Positions 18,433 to 28,569 of a stretch of 64,000 nt of DNA are shown piece after piece; the stretch's first letter is position 1; every line of letters begins with the position of its first letter. Source of the DNA: Runella defluvii (GTDB taxonomy: Bacteria > Bacteroidota > Bacteroidia > Cytophagales > Spirosomataceae). The notes under the pieces were generated by a model. That model was not told where the DNA came from. It did no database searches and was given only the letters and a program-made list of their open reading frames with translations. The position numbers were made by a program, and so were the translations under genes. The DNA is taken from contig NZ_JACIBY010000008.1 in assembly GCF_014195535.1 (NCBI RefSeq), forward strand, positions 1-64,000, given 5' to 3'.

Positions 18433-19533
18433 ATGATGAAACCTTTTCTATTTGCCGTACTTTTCTTAGCTCCCATCTTCCTTTGGGCTCAAAACAACTA
18501 TCGAATTGAAGGAGAATTAAAGAATGTTGCCCCCAAAGCCAAAATTTATGTAGTTTACGGAATAGGGTCTGTTGGACATACGGATTCCGCGCAGATTTAT
18601 AATGGGAAATTTGTTGTTACTGGAACCATAAATCGACCCTACTACGGATGGATTTCGACTGGGAAAGCTTCTATTAGGCTTTACATAGAACCAGGCACTA
18701 TTACGGTGGTTAGTGCTGACTCCATTGAAAACGCAGTTGTAGTTTCACCCATGAATATTGACCATCAACGACTTAAAATGGTACTTAAATCCACCGAAGA
18801 CCAGTTGAAACAAATCGATAAAGAATATCAATCAGCTACCCCCGAACAAAAAGCACAGCAAGCGTTTACTAAGGCGTTTGTGAAACAGCAGGATTTGCTC
18901 TACGATAAAATGTGGCAGATTAAAGCTCAGTTTATCAAGGAAAATACCACTTCGATGCTTAGCCTGTGTCTTTTGGAAGAATATTCAAATTTTACATATA
19001 GCGATATTTCTGAATTAGAACCGATGTACACCGCCTTGTCAGAAGAAATAAAAAGCAGTAAACTAGGAAAGGATTATGCAAAATTATTAACCCTTATTAA
19101 AACGGTTTCGGTAGGAGCAATGGCTCCTGATTTTACTCAGCCAGATACTTCGGGGAAATCGGTGACTTTAAGCAGTTTTCGAGGAAAATATGTATTGGTT
19201 GATTTTTGGGCAAGTTGGTGTGGTCCTTGTCGAGCGGAAAATCCAAACCTTGTTAAAAATTATCATCAATACAAAGACAAAAACTTCACCATTTTAGGAG
19301 TATCGTTGGATAGGCCCAATGGGAGGGAAGCTTGGTTGAATGCAATACACAAAGATCGTCTTGAATGGACGCATGTTTCGGAGTTAAAGGTATGGCAGTC
19401 AGACATAGCCAAACAATACAATATTCAGGTTATTCCTCAAAATTTCTTGATTAATCCTGAGGGAAAAATCATTGCAAAAAACTTACAAGGAGAGACCTTG
19501 AATAAAAAGCTCGCAGAAATTTTCAGTAAATAA
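18433..19533 (+). CDS. TlpA-family thiol-disulfide protein with DUF4369 domain
   Basis: 366 residues, exported (KPFLFAVLFLAPIFLWAQ). The N-terminal DUF4369 domain (about residues 20-130: YRIEGELKNVAPKAKIYV, YNGKFVVTGTI) is followed by a helical linker and a thioredoxin-like domain with the redox motif WASWCGPCRAENPNLV and the cis-proline region YNIQVIPQNFLINPEGKI. Such periplasmic proteins reduce or oxidise disulfides; in Bacteroidota many accompany SusCD systems, cytochrome maturation or stress genes. It converges on the cytochrome c protein gene. Confidence 0.9.
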   Translation: MMKPFLFAVLFLAPIFLWAQNNYRIEGELKNVAPKAKIYVVYGIGSVGHTDSAQIYNGKFVVTGTINRPYYGWISTGKASIRLYIEPGTITVVSADSIENAVVVSPMNIDHQRLKMVLKSTEDQLKQIDKEYQSATPEQKAQQAFTKAFVKQQDLLYDKMWQIKAQFIKENTTSMLSLCLLEEYSNFTYSDISELEPMYTALSEEIKSSKLGKDYAKLLTLIKTVSVGAMAPDFTQPDTSGKSVTLSSFRGKYVLVDFWASWCGPCRAENPNLVKNYHQYKDKNFTILGVSLDRPNGREAWLNAIHKDRLEWTHVSELKVWQSDIAKQYNIQVIPQNFLINPEGKIIAKNLQGETLNKKLAEIFSK

Positions 19534-19556
19534 TTTTATCTGTGGGAATCTGCGAC

Positions 19557-19590
19557 TTTAAATCTGCGCCAATCTGCGGGTAAAACTTTA
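19557..19590. repeat. Dispersed AATCTGCG repeat, copy 1
   Basis: Two tandem AATCTGCGs within a 34-bp unit that matches the reverse complement of 55180-55213 at 32 of 34 positions. It lies in the convergent gap after the TlpA gene. Confidence 0.75.
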
Positions 19591-19615
19591 AGCAAACTTC
19601 GCTCACACTTAAAAG

Positions 19616-19643
19616 AAAAGGGAGGCCACGTGGCCTCCCTTTT
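19616..19643. terminator. Bidirectional terminator between convergent genes
   Basis: A fully self-complementary 28-bp palindrome, AAAAGGGAGGCCAC followed by GTGGCCTCCCTTTT. Both strands read a GC-rich stem ending in a T-run, as suits the gap between the plus-strand TlpA gene and the minus-strand cytochrome gene. Confidence 0.88.
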
Positions 19644-19664
19644 TGATATGGAAAGTTGTCAGTG

Positions 19665-22361
19665 TTACTTGTCACCTGACTTTTGAGTGAAAACTGCATT
19701 TTTCTCGTTTCCACCTGCCATCAAGTACGCCATCAAGTCTTTCAATTCCTCTTCGTTCAAGCTATTGATCAAGTTTCCAAACATGATAGAAACTGGAGAA
19801 TATTTGTGCGAAGCGACGTTTTTCTTGAGCAACTTCATTGTTTTCTCAGGCTCATACGGGTTTTGAGACACGTAATACGCGTTGGCATCTTCGTTGGTCA
19901 AACGACCTACAATCGACTCGCCATTTTTGAGCGTAAAGTGCGTAGCCGCGTATTGGTCTGAGATGCTCTTACTTGGGTCAATGATGGCCTCTAACATGTC
20001 TTTGGTAGAGAAACGCGTACCCAACTGCGTCAAATCAGGTCCGATACTTCCACCTTCTCCGCGCATACTGTGGCAACGGTTACAAGTGATGGCTTCGTAC
20101 ATGTTTTTACCGTTTTCAAAGTTACGGCCTGTCAATTTACCCTCTACTGCCGCTACAGAATTGTCCAATTTCCACTGGCGACCTGGGCCTTTTGGATAAG
20201 TTACTTTTGCAATGTCATTTCCTGATTTGCTCAATAACTCACCACCCGAGAGCTTGTCGTAATAAGCCGTCTTGCCTTCTGGTACGTTTTTCAACGCTAG
20301 TTTACGCGCACGGTCGATAAAACCAACGTAGCTACGTCCACCTTTAAAGCTAAATGCTTTGTAGAACCACTTGAAATAACGCTCGTGGAGCTCAGGAGTC
20401 CATCCTTTTTTCGCTAAACTAAGCATGGTGGCATAGTACGTCTGCTGTGCAGGAGGCATACTTTTCAACATGTCAGCAATGTCCAAACCGTATTGGGGGT
20501 TACGCATGATCAACTCAGCCGATGCGGTTGCCGTTTCACCACCTGCGGTAAGGTTCGTAGGTTGTTCTTTGGCTTCCAACAAGGCCAATGTTTTAGGGAT
20601 TACACCTGGAGCTTCTAAGTAAATCAGAATTTTGCTTAATTGACGGTTTAGGTCAGAGCTGTTAGCATTAGCGGGGAAAGATGGATTCAACGCTGCGGCA
20701 ATTTTTGTGCCTGTAGCAGCATCGGGAGCTCCTGTGCGCAAGAACACCAACTCGTAGGCACGCAATAAATCAATTTGTTGAGGCTCAGTCAACGACTTGA
20801 AGTTGATACTCAACAATGAATTGAGCATTGCTCCTTTTAACTCAGTTTTGTTCTGACGAGCAAGCGCGATGATGGCGTTGATAGACGTAATTGGGTCTTT
20901 TTCGCTCACAGCCTTGTCTTGCCATTCAGCTACTGGCTGATGCTCCACGGCCAAACGTGCCGCATAACGAATGAAACGATCTGGGTGTTTCAAATAAGGC
21001 CAAGCCGTTGCCACTGCTTTTGCGTTTGGCTCACCGTGGAATTTCTCCAAACTACGGCGAAGCTCGTTTTCTTTTGTAATAGCCGTTGGGGCAGGAGAGG
21101 CTGTACTTTCTGTGCCTGTGTAATAGACACGATACACATCCGACTCAAGACGACGACCACCAGTCATAAAGTACAAAGCACCGTCTGGACCAACAACACC
21201 ATCCGTAAGCGGAAGCGGAATACCCGAAATAAATTCTTCGTGTTCGCCAGTGTAAGTAGAGCCAGATGGTTTGAGGTGAATGGCGTGCATAATCCCAAAG
21301 CTCCAGTCGAAGGCCAACAAAGTTTTCTTGTATTTGGCAGGGAATTTGGCATCTCTCAAGTAAACAAGGTTCGTTGGTGATCCTTGACCGATGTTCATGA
21401 GTGCAGGCATGTTGTCAGGCCAAGTAGCCGACCACTTGCTGTTACCAGTTCTCCAACCAAATTCAGTAGCGCTAGTAGCGTGGCAAATACGGGTTGGGCG
21501 GTACCAAGGCAAACCAAAATCCCATTCCATATCGGCATCATACACAAACAAATCACCTACTTCGTTGAAGGCCATGTCAAAGGCGTTACGATAACCTGCA
21601 CTAATCAACTCCCAATTTTTACCTTCGGGGTCAACGTTGGCAATCCAGCCACCTGGCGCCATACGGTCGTTGGCATGGCCGCGCGGGTCTTTGATAAGCG
21701 GGAAAAGGTTATCTTCTTGCCAAGTAGCAGGCAAACGATACGCATCCATTTTAGGAACGTCGGTATGGTTTCCCGAAATGACATAAAGCGATTGCTTGTC
21801 GGGTGATAAGATAATACTGTGAGGGCCGTGTTCGCCATCGCCAGCCAGTTCTTTTAGCAAGGTAAGCTTGTCGTATTGGTCATCATTGTCAGTATCTTGC
21901 AAACGGTACAAACCACTTTTACGTGGAAATGTTTTGTTGTTTTTACTGTTGTTAATCATCACATACAAGCTATTGAACGCATACAATAGCCCGTTTGCAT
22001 ACCCCATTCCGACTGTATCAATTGCGGCGCTTTTCCCAATTTTTAGCGGCTCTACTTTGGGTGCTTCTGTGCTGCCAATCGGCGGTAACTCAAGACGATA
22101 GAGGGTACCGTATTGGTCAGAAGCAATCATACGACCTTTGTTGTCAAAAGTCATGGCAACCCAAGAACCTTGTTTGTTTTCGGAGGGGCTGTACAAATGC
22201 TCTGCTTTGAAACCAGGCTGAAGACGAAGCTTCTCTACCTTCGGGTTGTCGCGGCCGTTGACAGCGGGCTCCGTTTTGTTGAGGATTGTAAAAGACGCCG
22301 CTAGTGTAAACAGGGCGGAAGCCACTAGAAATGCGCGGATAGAGCGGTGTTTAGTGAACAT
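19665..22361 (-). CDS. Large exported propeller protein with C-terminal cytochrome c (membrane-bound dehydrogenase/PVC-type heme-binding)
   Basis: 898 residues. After an export signal (AFLVASALFTLAASFTIL) comes a beta-propeller resembling glucose/sorbosone-dehydrogenase-like domains (SWVAMTFDNKGRMIASDQYG, PLTDGVVGPDGALYFMTGG; about residues 40-420), a helical repeat region (about 440-720), and a C-terminal cytochrome c-like domain with one heme site CNRCH in YEAITCNRCHSMRGEGGSIGPD and a likely axial Met further on. Such proteins are frequent beside sugar-oxidation genes in Bacteroidota and Planctomycetes and probably pass electrons from a periplasmic oxidation. It lies downstream of SusD on the same strand but behind a strong terminator, so it is likely expressed separately. 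Confidence 0.82.
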   Translation of the reverse strand: MFTKHRSIRAFLVASALFTLAASFTILNKTEPAVNGRDNPKVEKLRLQPGFKAEHLYSPSENKQGSWVAMTFDNKGRMIASDQYGTLYRLELPPIGSTEAPKVEPLKIGKSAAIDTVGMGYANGLLYAFNSLYVMINNSKNNKTFPRKSGLYRLQDTDNDDQYDKLTLLKELAGDGEHGPHSIILSPDKQSLYVISGNHTDVPKMDAYRLPATWQEDNLFPLIKDPRGHANDRMAPGGWIANVDPEGKNWELISAGYRNAFDMAFNEVGDLFVYDADMEWDFGLPWYRPTRICHATSATEFGWRTGNSKWSATWPDNMPALMNIGQGSPTNLVYLRDAKFPAKYKKTLLAFDWSFGIMHAIHLKPSGSTYTGEHEEFISGIPLPLTDGVVGPDGALYFMTGGRRLESDVYRVYYTGTESTASPAPTAITKENELRRSLEKFHGEPNAKAVATAWPYLKHPDRFIRYAARLAVEHQPVAEWQDKAVSEKDPITSINAIIALARQNKTELKGAMLNSLLSINFKSLTEPQQIDLLRAYELVFLRTGAPDAATGTKIAAALNPSFPANANSSDLNRQLSKILIYLEAPGVIPKTLALLEAKEQPTNLTAGGETATASAELIMRNPQYGLDIADMLKSMPPAQQTYYATMLSLAKKGWTPELHERYFKWFYKAFSFKGGRSYVGFIDRARKLALKNVPEGKTAYYDKLSGGELLSKSGNDIAKVTYPKGPGRQWKLDNSVAAVEGKLTGRNFENGKNMYEAITCNRCHSMRGEGGSIGPDLTQLGTRFSTKDMLEAIIDPSKSISDQYAATHFTLKNGESIVGRLTNEDANAYYVSQNPYEPEKTMKLLKKNVASHKYSPVSIMFGNLINSLNEEELKDLMAYLMAGGNEKNAVFTQKSGDK

Positions 22362-22495
22362 AGGAATAGAAATATGGATACAAATTTAAGTTCAACGTTC
22401 TAATGGGTGGAATAGTAATAGTACTGTAAAAGAGAGTTTCCTATCTTATTTTACCTTAGTCTTTGAAAAATAGGCTACGTAGCCCTCCATGAATC

Positions 22496-22533
22496 AAAAA
22501 AACTTCGAGCCGACTGCGGCAATCGGCTCGAAG
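22496..22533 (-). terminator. Rho-independent terminator after susD
   Basis: On the minus strand an 11-bp perfect stem CTTCGAGCCGA / TCGGCTCGAAG (22533-22503) with a 9-nt loop is followed by seven T residues (22502-22496). It lies 8 bp past the SusD stop and separates the SusCD pair from the cytochrome gene. Confidence 0.9.
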
Positions 22534-22540
22534 GAATTGG

Positions 22541-24049
22541 TTAGAAATGCGGTGTAAGAGCCGATTCTACTGCAGGTAAGCCATAGTAATCATCCAACAC
22601 TGTGAAAGCGTTTGGTGGAGGTACGGCGCCTTTAGGGAAATAGTAATCTTGTGGATTTGCTTTTACCTTAGCACCGTAAGCAGTAATAACCGCTTTGGCA
22701 CGTCCAGTTCTTACGAGGTCAAACCATCTTTTGTTTTCAAAAGCAAGTTCTACGCGGCGCTCTTTGAAGATGGCTTCACGCATGTCTGCTTGAGACGTAG
22801 CTGTTGTTGCCGCAAGTCCCGCACGAGTACGAACTTGGTTAAGATAAGGAGCAGCTTCGGCCGTTTTTCCTTGCTCGTTTAAGGCTTCTGCCAAGAACAA
22901 AAGCACTTCTGAATAACGATAAACAGGGATGTTTTGGCCAGTATTGTTGTGCAACGAGTGAGCACGAGCAAACTTCTTGATGTAAGGATACACCTTGTTG
23001 TCGCGTAAGCTTTGACTCAATGTAACGTAGCCAATTGAGATGTCTTTGCGCTTATCGCCAGCCTCATAGGCTGCAATCACGTCAGGAGTAGGAATATTGT
23101 TATTTTCTCCCGAAAGCGATTGTGGGTTAGACGTTCCCGTGATTGGTTGAAGTTCTGCCGCTGTGATTGGCGTAGGTACAATACGGTAAATAAAGTTACC
23201 ATTGTAGCCTGCCGAACCTTCCATGTATTGAACTTCAAATACCGACTCTGCATTGTTTTTGTTGCCTGTCGTTGTCGTAAACGCATCGTTGTAATCAGGC
23301 ATTAACTTGTACCCATCGTTGGTTACGACATCTTTCGCTACGGCTTCGGCATTGCTCCACTTTTTCTGGATAAGGTAAAGGTTAGCTAACAACGTTTTTG
23401 CCGTTCCTGAAGTAACACGCCCTGCCTCTTGTTTTGACTTGTTAAACAATAGCTTTGAGGCTTCAAGCGCATCTTTTTCAATTTGCGCGTACAACTGTTC
23501 AGTCGTTGCCAATGGAGAAGCAGCTTCTTCACGGGTTGCAACTGGAGTAAGGTGCATTGGTACTTTACCGAACAATTGCACCAATTGGAAATAAGCGAAA
23601 GCTCTCAAATACAACGCCTGACCTTTAAGGTTGTTTTTTGAATCAGCGTTAAAATCCACTTTGTCGATCAATGCCAAAACCTGATTGGTACGAGCGATAA
23701 TTTGGTAGTCGAGGCGATAGTGCTGGAGTACGTTATCGTTGGCAGTAACCCCACTTGCAGTAGGGATGGCAAAGTCTGCTACGTTTTCAGTACCATCTAC
23801 CGCTCCGAAGAGGATGTTACGGGCATAGTAGGTGTTGTCTGAGTGCATTTCCGCCAAAATCCAGTGGCGGTCGTTGTAGATAGCTCTCAAAGGTACGTAG
23901 GCTGCATTTACTGCCTGAACAAAGTCAGCTTCTTTGCTAAAGAAAGTTGCCGAACTTAATGCGGTTTCTGGAACAACGGTCAAAAAGCTCTCTTTGCAGC
24001 TCGCCAGCCCGAAACTTAGAAGGAATGCCGATATTATTATTTTTTTCAT
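22541..24049 (-). CDS. SusD/RagB-family outer-membrane glycan-binding lipoprotein
   Basis: 502 residues. Lipoprotein signal IIISAFLLSFGLASC gives surface anchoring at Cys18. The SusD fold is shown by FLTVVPETALSSATFFSKEADF at the start, TPR-like helices (GQALYLRAFAYFQLVQLFG) and the conserved C-terminal block VYRYSEVLLFLAEALNEQG, AAPYLNQVRTRAGL, IFKERRVELAFENKRWFDLVR. SusD partners cap the SusC channel and capture a glycan. No glycoside hydrolase gene is in the window, so the ligand is unknown; the nearby 3-keto-sugar-like genes make a small glycoside or disaccharide plausible (inference). Confidence 0.95.
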   Translation of the reverse strand: MKKIIISAFLLSFGLASCKESFLTVVPETALSSATFFSKEADFVQAVNAAYVPLRAIYNDRHWILAEMHSDNTYYARNILFGAVDGTENVADFAIPTASGVTANDNVLQHYRLDYQIIARTNQVLALIDKVDFNADSKNNLKGQALYLRAFAYFQLVQLFGKVPMHLTPVATREEAASPLATTEQLYAQIEKDALEASKLLFNKSKQEAGRVTSGTAKTLLANLYLIQKKWSNAEAVAKDVVTNDGYKLMPDYNDAFTTTTGNKNNAESVFEVQYMEGSAGYNGNFIYRIVPTPITAAELQPITGTSNPQSLSGENNNIPTPDVIAAYEAGDKRKDISIGYVTLSQSLRDNKVYPYIKKFARAHSLHNNTGQNIPVYRYSEVLLFLAEALNEQGKTAEAAPYLNQVRTRAGLAATTATSQADMREAIFKERRVELAFENKRWFDLVRTGRAKAVITAYGAKVKANPQDYYFPKGAVPPPNAFTVLDDYYGLPAVESALTPHF

Positions 24050-24095
24050 TTGTGTAAAATCAAAAGTGAATTGGAATGGAAAGTCAACCTATGGC

Positions 24096-27000
24096 TTAAA
24101 AGTTGAGGTTCACGCCAAGAGTGAACGTACGTGGAACAGGGTAGTTCGACAAGTCGATACCTTGGCTCAAGTTACCACCGTCGCCGTTACCGTCGCCTTG
24201 TGCACTTGTTTCTGGGTTAGGTCCACCAGTGTATTTTGTGAATACATATACTTGTTGGGCCGAAGCATAAACACGAGCAGAGCGGAAGAACTTGTTAGGG
24301 CGATTGATGTTGTAGCCCAATGTGATGTTCTTGATGGTAAAGAATGACGCATCTTGGATGAAGTGGCTACTCATCCAGTCACGCTCAATCCCTGTGTAGT
24401 TACCACCACCCACGGTTGTTCCAAACACTCCTTTTCCTGGGTTAGCTTCTGAACGCCAACGGTATTTTACCCCTTCAACTAGGTTAAATACACCATCCAA
24501 GTTGGCAGTACTGTACAAGTGACGAACCAAAAGCTGATTTCCTTGTGAGCCCGAACCTACGATTGAGAAATCCCAATCACCGTATTGCAAGTTGTTAGTG
24601 ATACCGTAAGTAAATTTAGGGAATGGATTACCGATGATGGTACGGTCGTCTTTGTCACCACCGTTTGTGATTACTCCGTCGCCGTTCAAGTCAGCAAATT
24701 TGATAGTACCTGGAGCCGAACGACCTGGGATGATAGGTGAGTTCTTCACGTCTTCCGCGTTTTTGTACAAACCAATTTTCTGCATTCCGTAGAACTGACC
24801 GAAAGGCTGTCCAACTTGTGTAATGTGGAAGGTTCCGTAAACGCGGTCAATACCATCGGCAAGGGCAACAACCTTGTTGCGGTTGAAAGAAATGTTCGCA
24901 TTAGTTGTCCACTTCAATCTACCTGTGGTGTTACGAGTTGTCAATGCAAATTCATGTCCCCAGAATTTGATTTCACCGATGTTGTCATTGAAGTTAGTGA
25001 AACCAGCTTCTTGTGCAATCTGAACACTATACAACAAGTTGGTGGTACGTTTTGTATAGAAGTCATACACAAACTGGATGCGGTCGTTGATTAAACCCAA
25101 ATCCAACCCTAAGTCGATTTGTTTGGTGGTTTCCCAGCCTAAGTTAGGGTTAGCCAATGAAGTTACAACGGCACCTGTCGCTACGGTGTTACCAAATACC
25201 CCGTTTACGGTATTGTTTACGAGAGCATACGAAGTATAGTTACCAATGTTGTTGTTACCAATGACACCATAACTAGCTCTCACTTTAGCAAACGAAATTT
25301 TTGAGAAATTCTTCATGAATTCTTCGTCCGAAACCAACCAGCCCAATGATGCTGATGGGAAAGTACCCCAACGGTTGTTGGCACCGAAACGAGAAGAACC
25401 ATCGCTACGAATCGCTGCTGTGAACAAGTATTTGCCTTTGTAGTTGTATGTCAAACGAGAAAGGAATGAAGATAATGCCCATTCGTTTACGCCGTTTGTT
25501 GTTCCACCACGGTTTACGTTAAGTGCCCCTTGGATAGTTGGAAGGCGGTCGTCGGCATAAGTATCTGCTTGAACACGTGTACTTTCTTGACGGAAACGTT
25601 GGTTGGTAAAACCGCCCAAAATCTCAAAATTGTGATCTTTGACACTTTTGGTGTACGTAATCAAGTTTTCGTTCAACCAAGTAAGGTTATCGGTGCTCTG
25701 ACGAATCGACACGGCCGTTGTTGGGATAGGCACGTTGATAGCACTCGTTGCCGTCGATGGGTTGAAGAAGAAGAACTTAGAGTTCAATAACTCTGCGTTA
25801 AACGTTGACTTCAATACCAATCCTTTGATTGGTTCGTACTGTAGATAAGCGTTTGTCAATACGTTGATGTTACGCGTTTCGTTTACAAGTTCGTTAGCCG
25901 CTCTTACCCAGTTTGGATAGGCAAAAATGTTACCTGTACTTCCTGGCAATTGGTTAAACTTAGTAAGGTCGCCGTTTGCATCATAGATAGGCATGATAGG
26001 CCAAGTGTGAAGGGCGTTGAAAAGGATACCTGTTCCACGGTCACCATCCGTACGTGGCGTGTTATCAAATACGTACTGAGGTGCAAGGTTAAAACCAATC
26101 TTCACTTTGTCAGAAATACTGTAGTCGGTGTTCAAACGTACTGAATAACGCTTGTACGTGTTGTTCAACACAACCCCGTCTTGCTGGAAATAACCAGCTA
26201 CTACTGCCGTATTTACGCGCTCTTTGTTAGAAGTAAGCGAAAGGTTATAGCTTTGGATAGGAGCTGTACGAAGCAATGCGCCATACCAATCGTTGTTTTT
26301 GTCGCGGTATTGAGAGGGGTTTTGGAATTCTACGGGTACAGCCTGACCTGCGTCTTCGTAGTACTCTTTCTTAAACTGAGCAAACTCTTCGGCATTCAAC
26401 ATCTTGATGCGTCCGCGCTCTGGTACTTTTTGAATACCTACGAACGACGTAAAGCTCACGTTCGTTTGGCCGCTTTTACCACGCTTGGTAGTGATAAGTA
26501 CTACCCCGTTGGCTGCCCGCGAACCATACAATGAAGTAGAAGAGGCATCTTTCAAAATAGAAATGTCTTCGATTTCATCGGGGTTGATGGCACCAATGCT
26601 TCCTGTGATAGGGAAACCGTCAACTACGTAAAGTGGCTCGCTACCTGCTGATACCGACAACTGCCCACGAATACGAACAGACATCCCTTGTCCAGGCTTA
26701 CCAGTAGTTTGGTTGATTTGTACCCCTGCTACTTGTCCTTGTAGCTTTTGTGTGATTTGTGATACGGGAATGTCTTTGATTTCTTTTGCTGTTATGGTTT
26801 GAACAGCCCCCGTTACTTCTTTTTTCGTTTGGCTACCGTATCCCACAACCACGATTTCGTTGAGGGTTTTGTCATTAACATCAAGAACGACATTGATGGT
26901 TGATTGTGAACCCACAACCACCTCTTTTGTTAGGTAGCCGATGTAACTGAATACCAACGTTGCACCACTGTTTACGTCAAGTTTGTAGTTTCCGTCGGCA

Positions 27001-27191
27001 TCTGAGTTGGTACCACGGGTGGTGCCCTTGATGGCGACGTTTACTCCAACAAGACTTTCTCCGTCCTTGGCAGAGACTTTTCCCTTGATGGCGTTTTGGG
27101 CAAATGAGCTGGTAGCTACAAGTAATAGTAAGGCAATAATGCCTACACACAAGTTGCCTCTACCCTGAAGTAGGATAAACTTTTTTTGCAT
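24096..27191 (-). CDS. SusC/RagA-family TonB-linked outer-membrane transporter
   Basis: 1031 residues. Signal peptide, then a carboxypeptidase-regulatory-like domain (IKGKVSAKDGESLVGVNVAI, about residues 33-120), the plug domain with the family tag LNEIVVVGYGSQTKKEVTGA, SVRIRGQLSVSAGSEPLYVVDG and YGSRAANGVVLITTKRGKSG, and a long beta-barrel ending in an aromatic residue (TFTLGVNLNF). It imports glycan fragments using TonB energy together with SusD, whose gene follows after 46 bp. No STN domain is present at the N-terminus, so control by a trans-envelope anti-sigma relay is not suggested. Confidence 0.96.
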   Translation of the reverse strand: MQKKFILLQGRGNLCVGIIALLLLVATSSFAQNAIKGKVSAKDGESLVGVNVAIKGTTRGTNSDADGNYKLDVNSGATLVFSYIGYLTKEVVVGSQSTINVVLDVNDKTLNEIVVVGYGSQTKKEVTGAVQTITAKEIKDIPVSQITQKLQGQVAGVQINQTTGKPGQGMSVRIRGQLSVSAGSEPLYVVDGFPITGSIGAINPDEIEDISILKDASSTSLYGSRAANGVVLITTKRGKSGQTNVSFTSFVGIQKVPERGRIKMLNAEEFAQFKKEYYEDAGQAVPVEFQNPSQYRDKNNDWYGALLRTAPIQSYNLSLTSNKERVNTAVVAGYFQQDGVVLNNTYKRYSVRLNTDYSISDKVKIGFNLAPQYVFDNTPRTDGDRGTGILFNALHTWPIMPIYDANGDLTKFNQLPGSTGNIFAYPNWVRAANELVNETRNINVLTNAYLQYEPIKGLVLKSTFNAELLNSKFFFFNPSTATSAINVPIPTTAVSIRQSTDNLTWLNENLITYTKSVKDHNFEILGGFTNQRFRQESTRVQADTYADDRLPTIQGALNVNRGGTTNGVNEWALSSFLSRLTYNYKGKYLFTAAIRSDGSSRFGANNRWGTFPSASLGWLVSDEEFMKNFSKISFAKVRASYGVIGNNNIGNYTSYALVNNTVNGVFGNTVATGAVVTSLANPNLGWETTKQIDLGLDLGLINDRIQFVYDFYTKRTTNLLYSVQIAQEAGFTNFNDNIGEIKFWGHEFALTTRNTTGRLKWTTNANISFNRNKVVALADGIDRVYGTFHITQVGQPFGQFYGMQKIGLYKNAEDVKNSPIIPGRSAPGTIKFADLNGDGVITNGGDKDDRTIIGNPFPKFTYGITNNLQYGDWDFSIVGSGSQGNQLLVRHLYSTANLDGVFNLVEGVKYRWRSEANPGKGVFGTTVGGGNYTGIERDWMSSHFIQDASFFTIKNITLGYNINRPNKFFRSARVYASAQQVYVFTKYTGGPNPETSAQGDGNGDGGNLSQGIDLSNYPVPRTFTLGVNLNF

Positions 27192-27327
27192 GGTGTAAAA
27201 AATTAAGTGTTTATAAATAAATAGAATGGTATCAGGACTTTAAATAATTCTACAAATCCCTGACATTATACAAATATGCTTTGTAGGGCTGAGAGAACTA
27301 TCCTATGCAATCCTGTATCATTGGTAT

Positions 27328-27370
27328 AAAAAAAGGGGATAAACCGATTTTGCATGGTTTATCCCCTTTT
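27328..27370 (-). terminator. Rho-independent terminator of the sugar ABC operon
   Basis: A 15-bp perfect stem AAAAGGGGATAAACC (27331-27345) / GGTTTATCCCCTTTT (27356-27370). Read on the minus strand it ends in seven T residues. It lies about 105 bp past the binding-protein stop and 140 bp before the SusC start, separating the two units. Confidence 0.88.
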
Positions 27371-27475
27371 GGAGTTTTGTTAAATCTTTATTTGTCAGAT
27401 AGTTGTCAACTTTTAGCTAATAGTGTTGATTGAAAAAATGTAATTTTGTTTGTAAAAAATATTTCTTTTACAACA

Positions 27476-28414
27476 CTATTTTAGGAACGTTTCTACGTTT
27501 TCCTTGGTCACGAGCTGAAAGGGAATTAAGGTTTGTTTTTCAAATTTTTCCCCTTTTACAATTTTAACGGCCGTTTCGAGGGCATTGGCACCTTGCTGTT
27601 GGGCGTTTTGGAATACAGTTGCGTTGAGTGTCCCTTTTTTGACGGCTTGTAGCGCGTCTGGAATGGCATCAATACTGACCACAATGACTTTGTCTTTCCT
27701 ACCAGCAGCCGTCAGGGCATTCACGGCACCCATGCCCATTTCATCGTTTTGGGCAAAAACGGCGTTGACATTTGCACCGTAGGACTGAATCCAGTTTTCC
27801 ATGAGCGACATGGCCTTGGCGCGGTCCCACTCGGCCGTTTGGTGGGCAAGTAGTTTCAAATTAGGGTTCTTTTGAAAGATTTCGCGCGCGCCTTGTTCCC
27901 GTTTGATTTGGGCGGCTTGTCCCATGTAGCCGTGCATCATCAGAATGTTGCCTTTTCCGCCGAGTTTTTCCGCAATATAATTCATCGCAATCCGCGCCGA
28001 TTCTACGTCGTCCGAGCCCACAAAGGCCGTGGGGGCGGCACTGGTTTCCGAATTGACATTAACAATGGGGATTTTAGCGGCCAATGCCTTGGTCACTGCG
28101 GGCGAACTGGCTTCTACTTCGCAGGGGTTCATGATAATGGCATCGACTTTCTGCGCAATGAAGCTTTCGACTTGCTCTACTTGCTTCAAGGCGGAGCGCT
28201 CGGCATCGACAACAATGAGTTCAACGCCCATTTCTTGGGCTTTTTTCTCAATTTCATCGCTTACTTTCACAATAAACTCATTTTGCATACTGAGCATCGT
28301 CACGCCAATCTTCATTTTTTTGCCACCGTTGGCTTCTTTGTTGTCGCTGCTACCTTGCCCGCAACCTACCAATAATAAAGCGCAAAGCGCCGAACCAATT
28401 AATGTACGTTTCAT
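27476..28414 (-). CDS. Sugar ABC transporter substrate-binding lipoprotein (RbsB-like)
   Basis: About 312 residues from the ATG at 28414, chosen because it directly begins the lipoprotein signal KRTLIGSALCALLLVGCGQG; a more upstream Met would add 24 non-signal residues. The mature protein is a type I periplasmic binding protein (KIGVTMLSMQNEFIVKVSDE, VDAIIMNPCE, VFAQNDEMGMGAVNAL, VVSIDAIPDALQAVKKG). The family binds ribose, xylose, galactose, inositol or AI-2. It completes an importer with the permease (155 bp upstream) and the double ATPase. Confidence 0.92.
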   Translation of the reverse strand: MKRTLIGSALCALLLVGCGQGSSDNKEANGGKKMKIGVTMLSMQNEFIVKVSDEIEKKAQEMGVELIVVDAERSALKQVEQVESFIAQKVDAIIMNPCEVEASSPAVTKALAAKIPIVNVNSETSAAPTAFVGSDDVESARIAMNYIAEKLGGKGNILMMHGYMGQAAQIKREQGAREIFQKNPNLKLLAHQTAEWDRAKAMSLMENWIQSYGANVNAVFAQNDEMGMGAVNALTAAGRKDKVIVVSIDAIPDALQAVKKGTLNATVFQNAQQQGANALETAVKIVKGEKFEKQTLIPFQLVTKENVETFLK

Positions 28415-28569
28415 TCGTGTTCTGTAATGTTTATAAATAATGTCAGTGAATAATAATAACCACAAAGTACTCAAAGAATGGCACAAAGTTCACAAAGGTT
28501 CTGCGTGTGCATTGTGGGCTAGAAGCCTAATAATAAATATCACGAACGGGACGTTCGCGCTATCGGAAA

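Noticed and set aside
28415-28486. Longer start for the sugar-binding protein
   Set aside because: It would place 24 residues before a complete lipoprotein signal peptide, which would spoil export.
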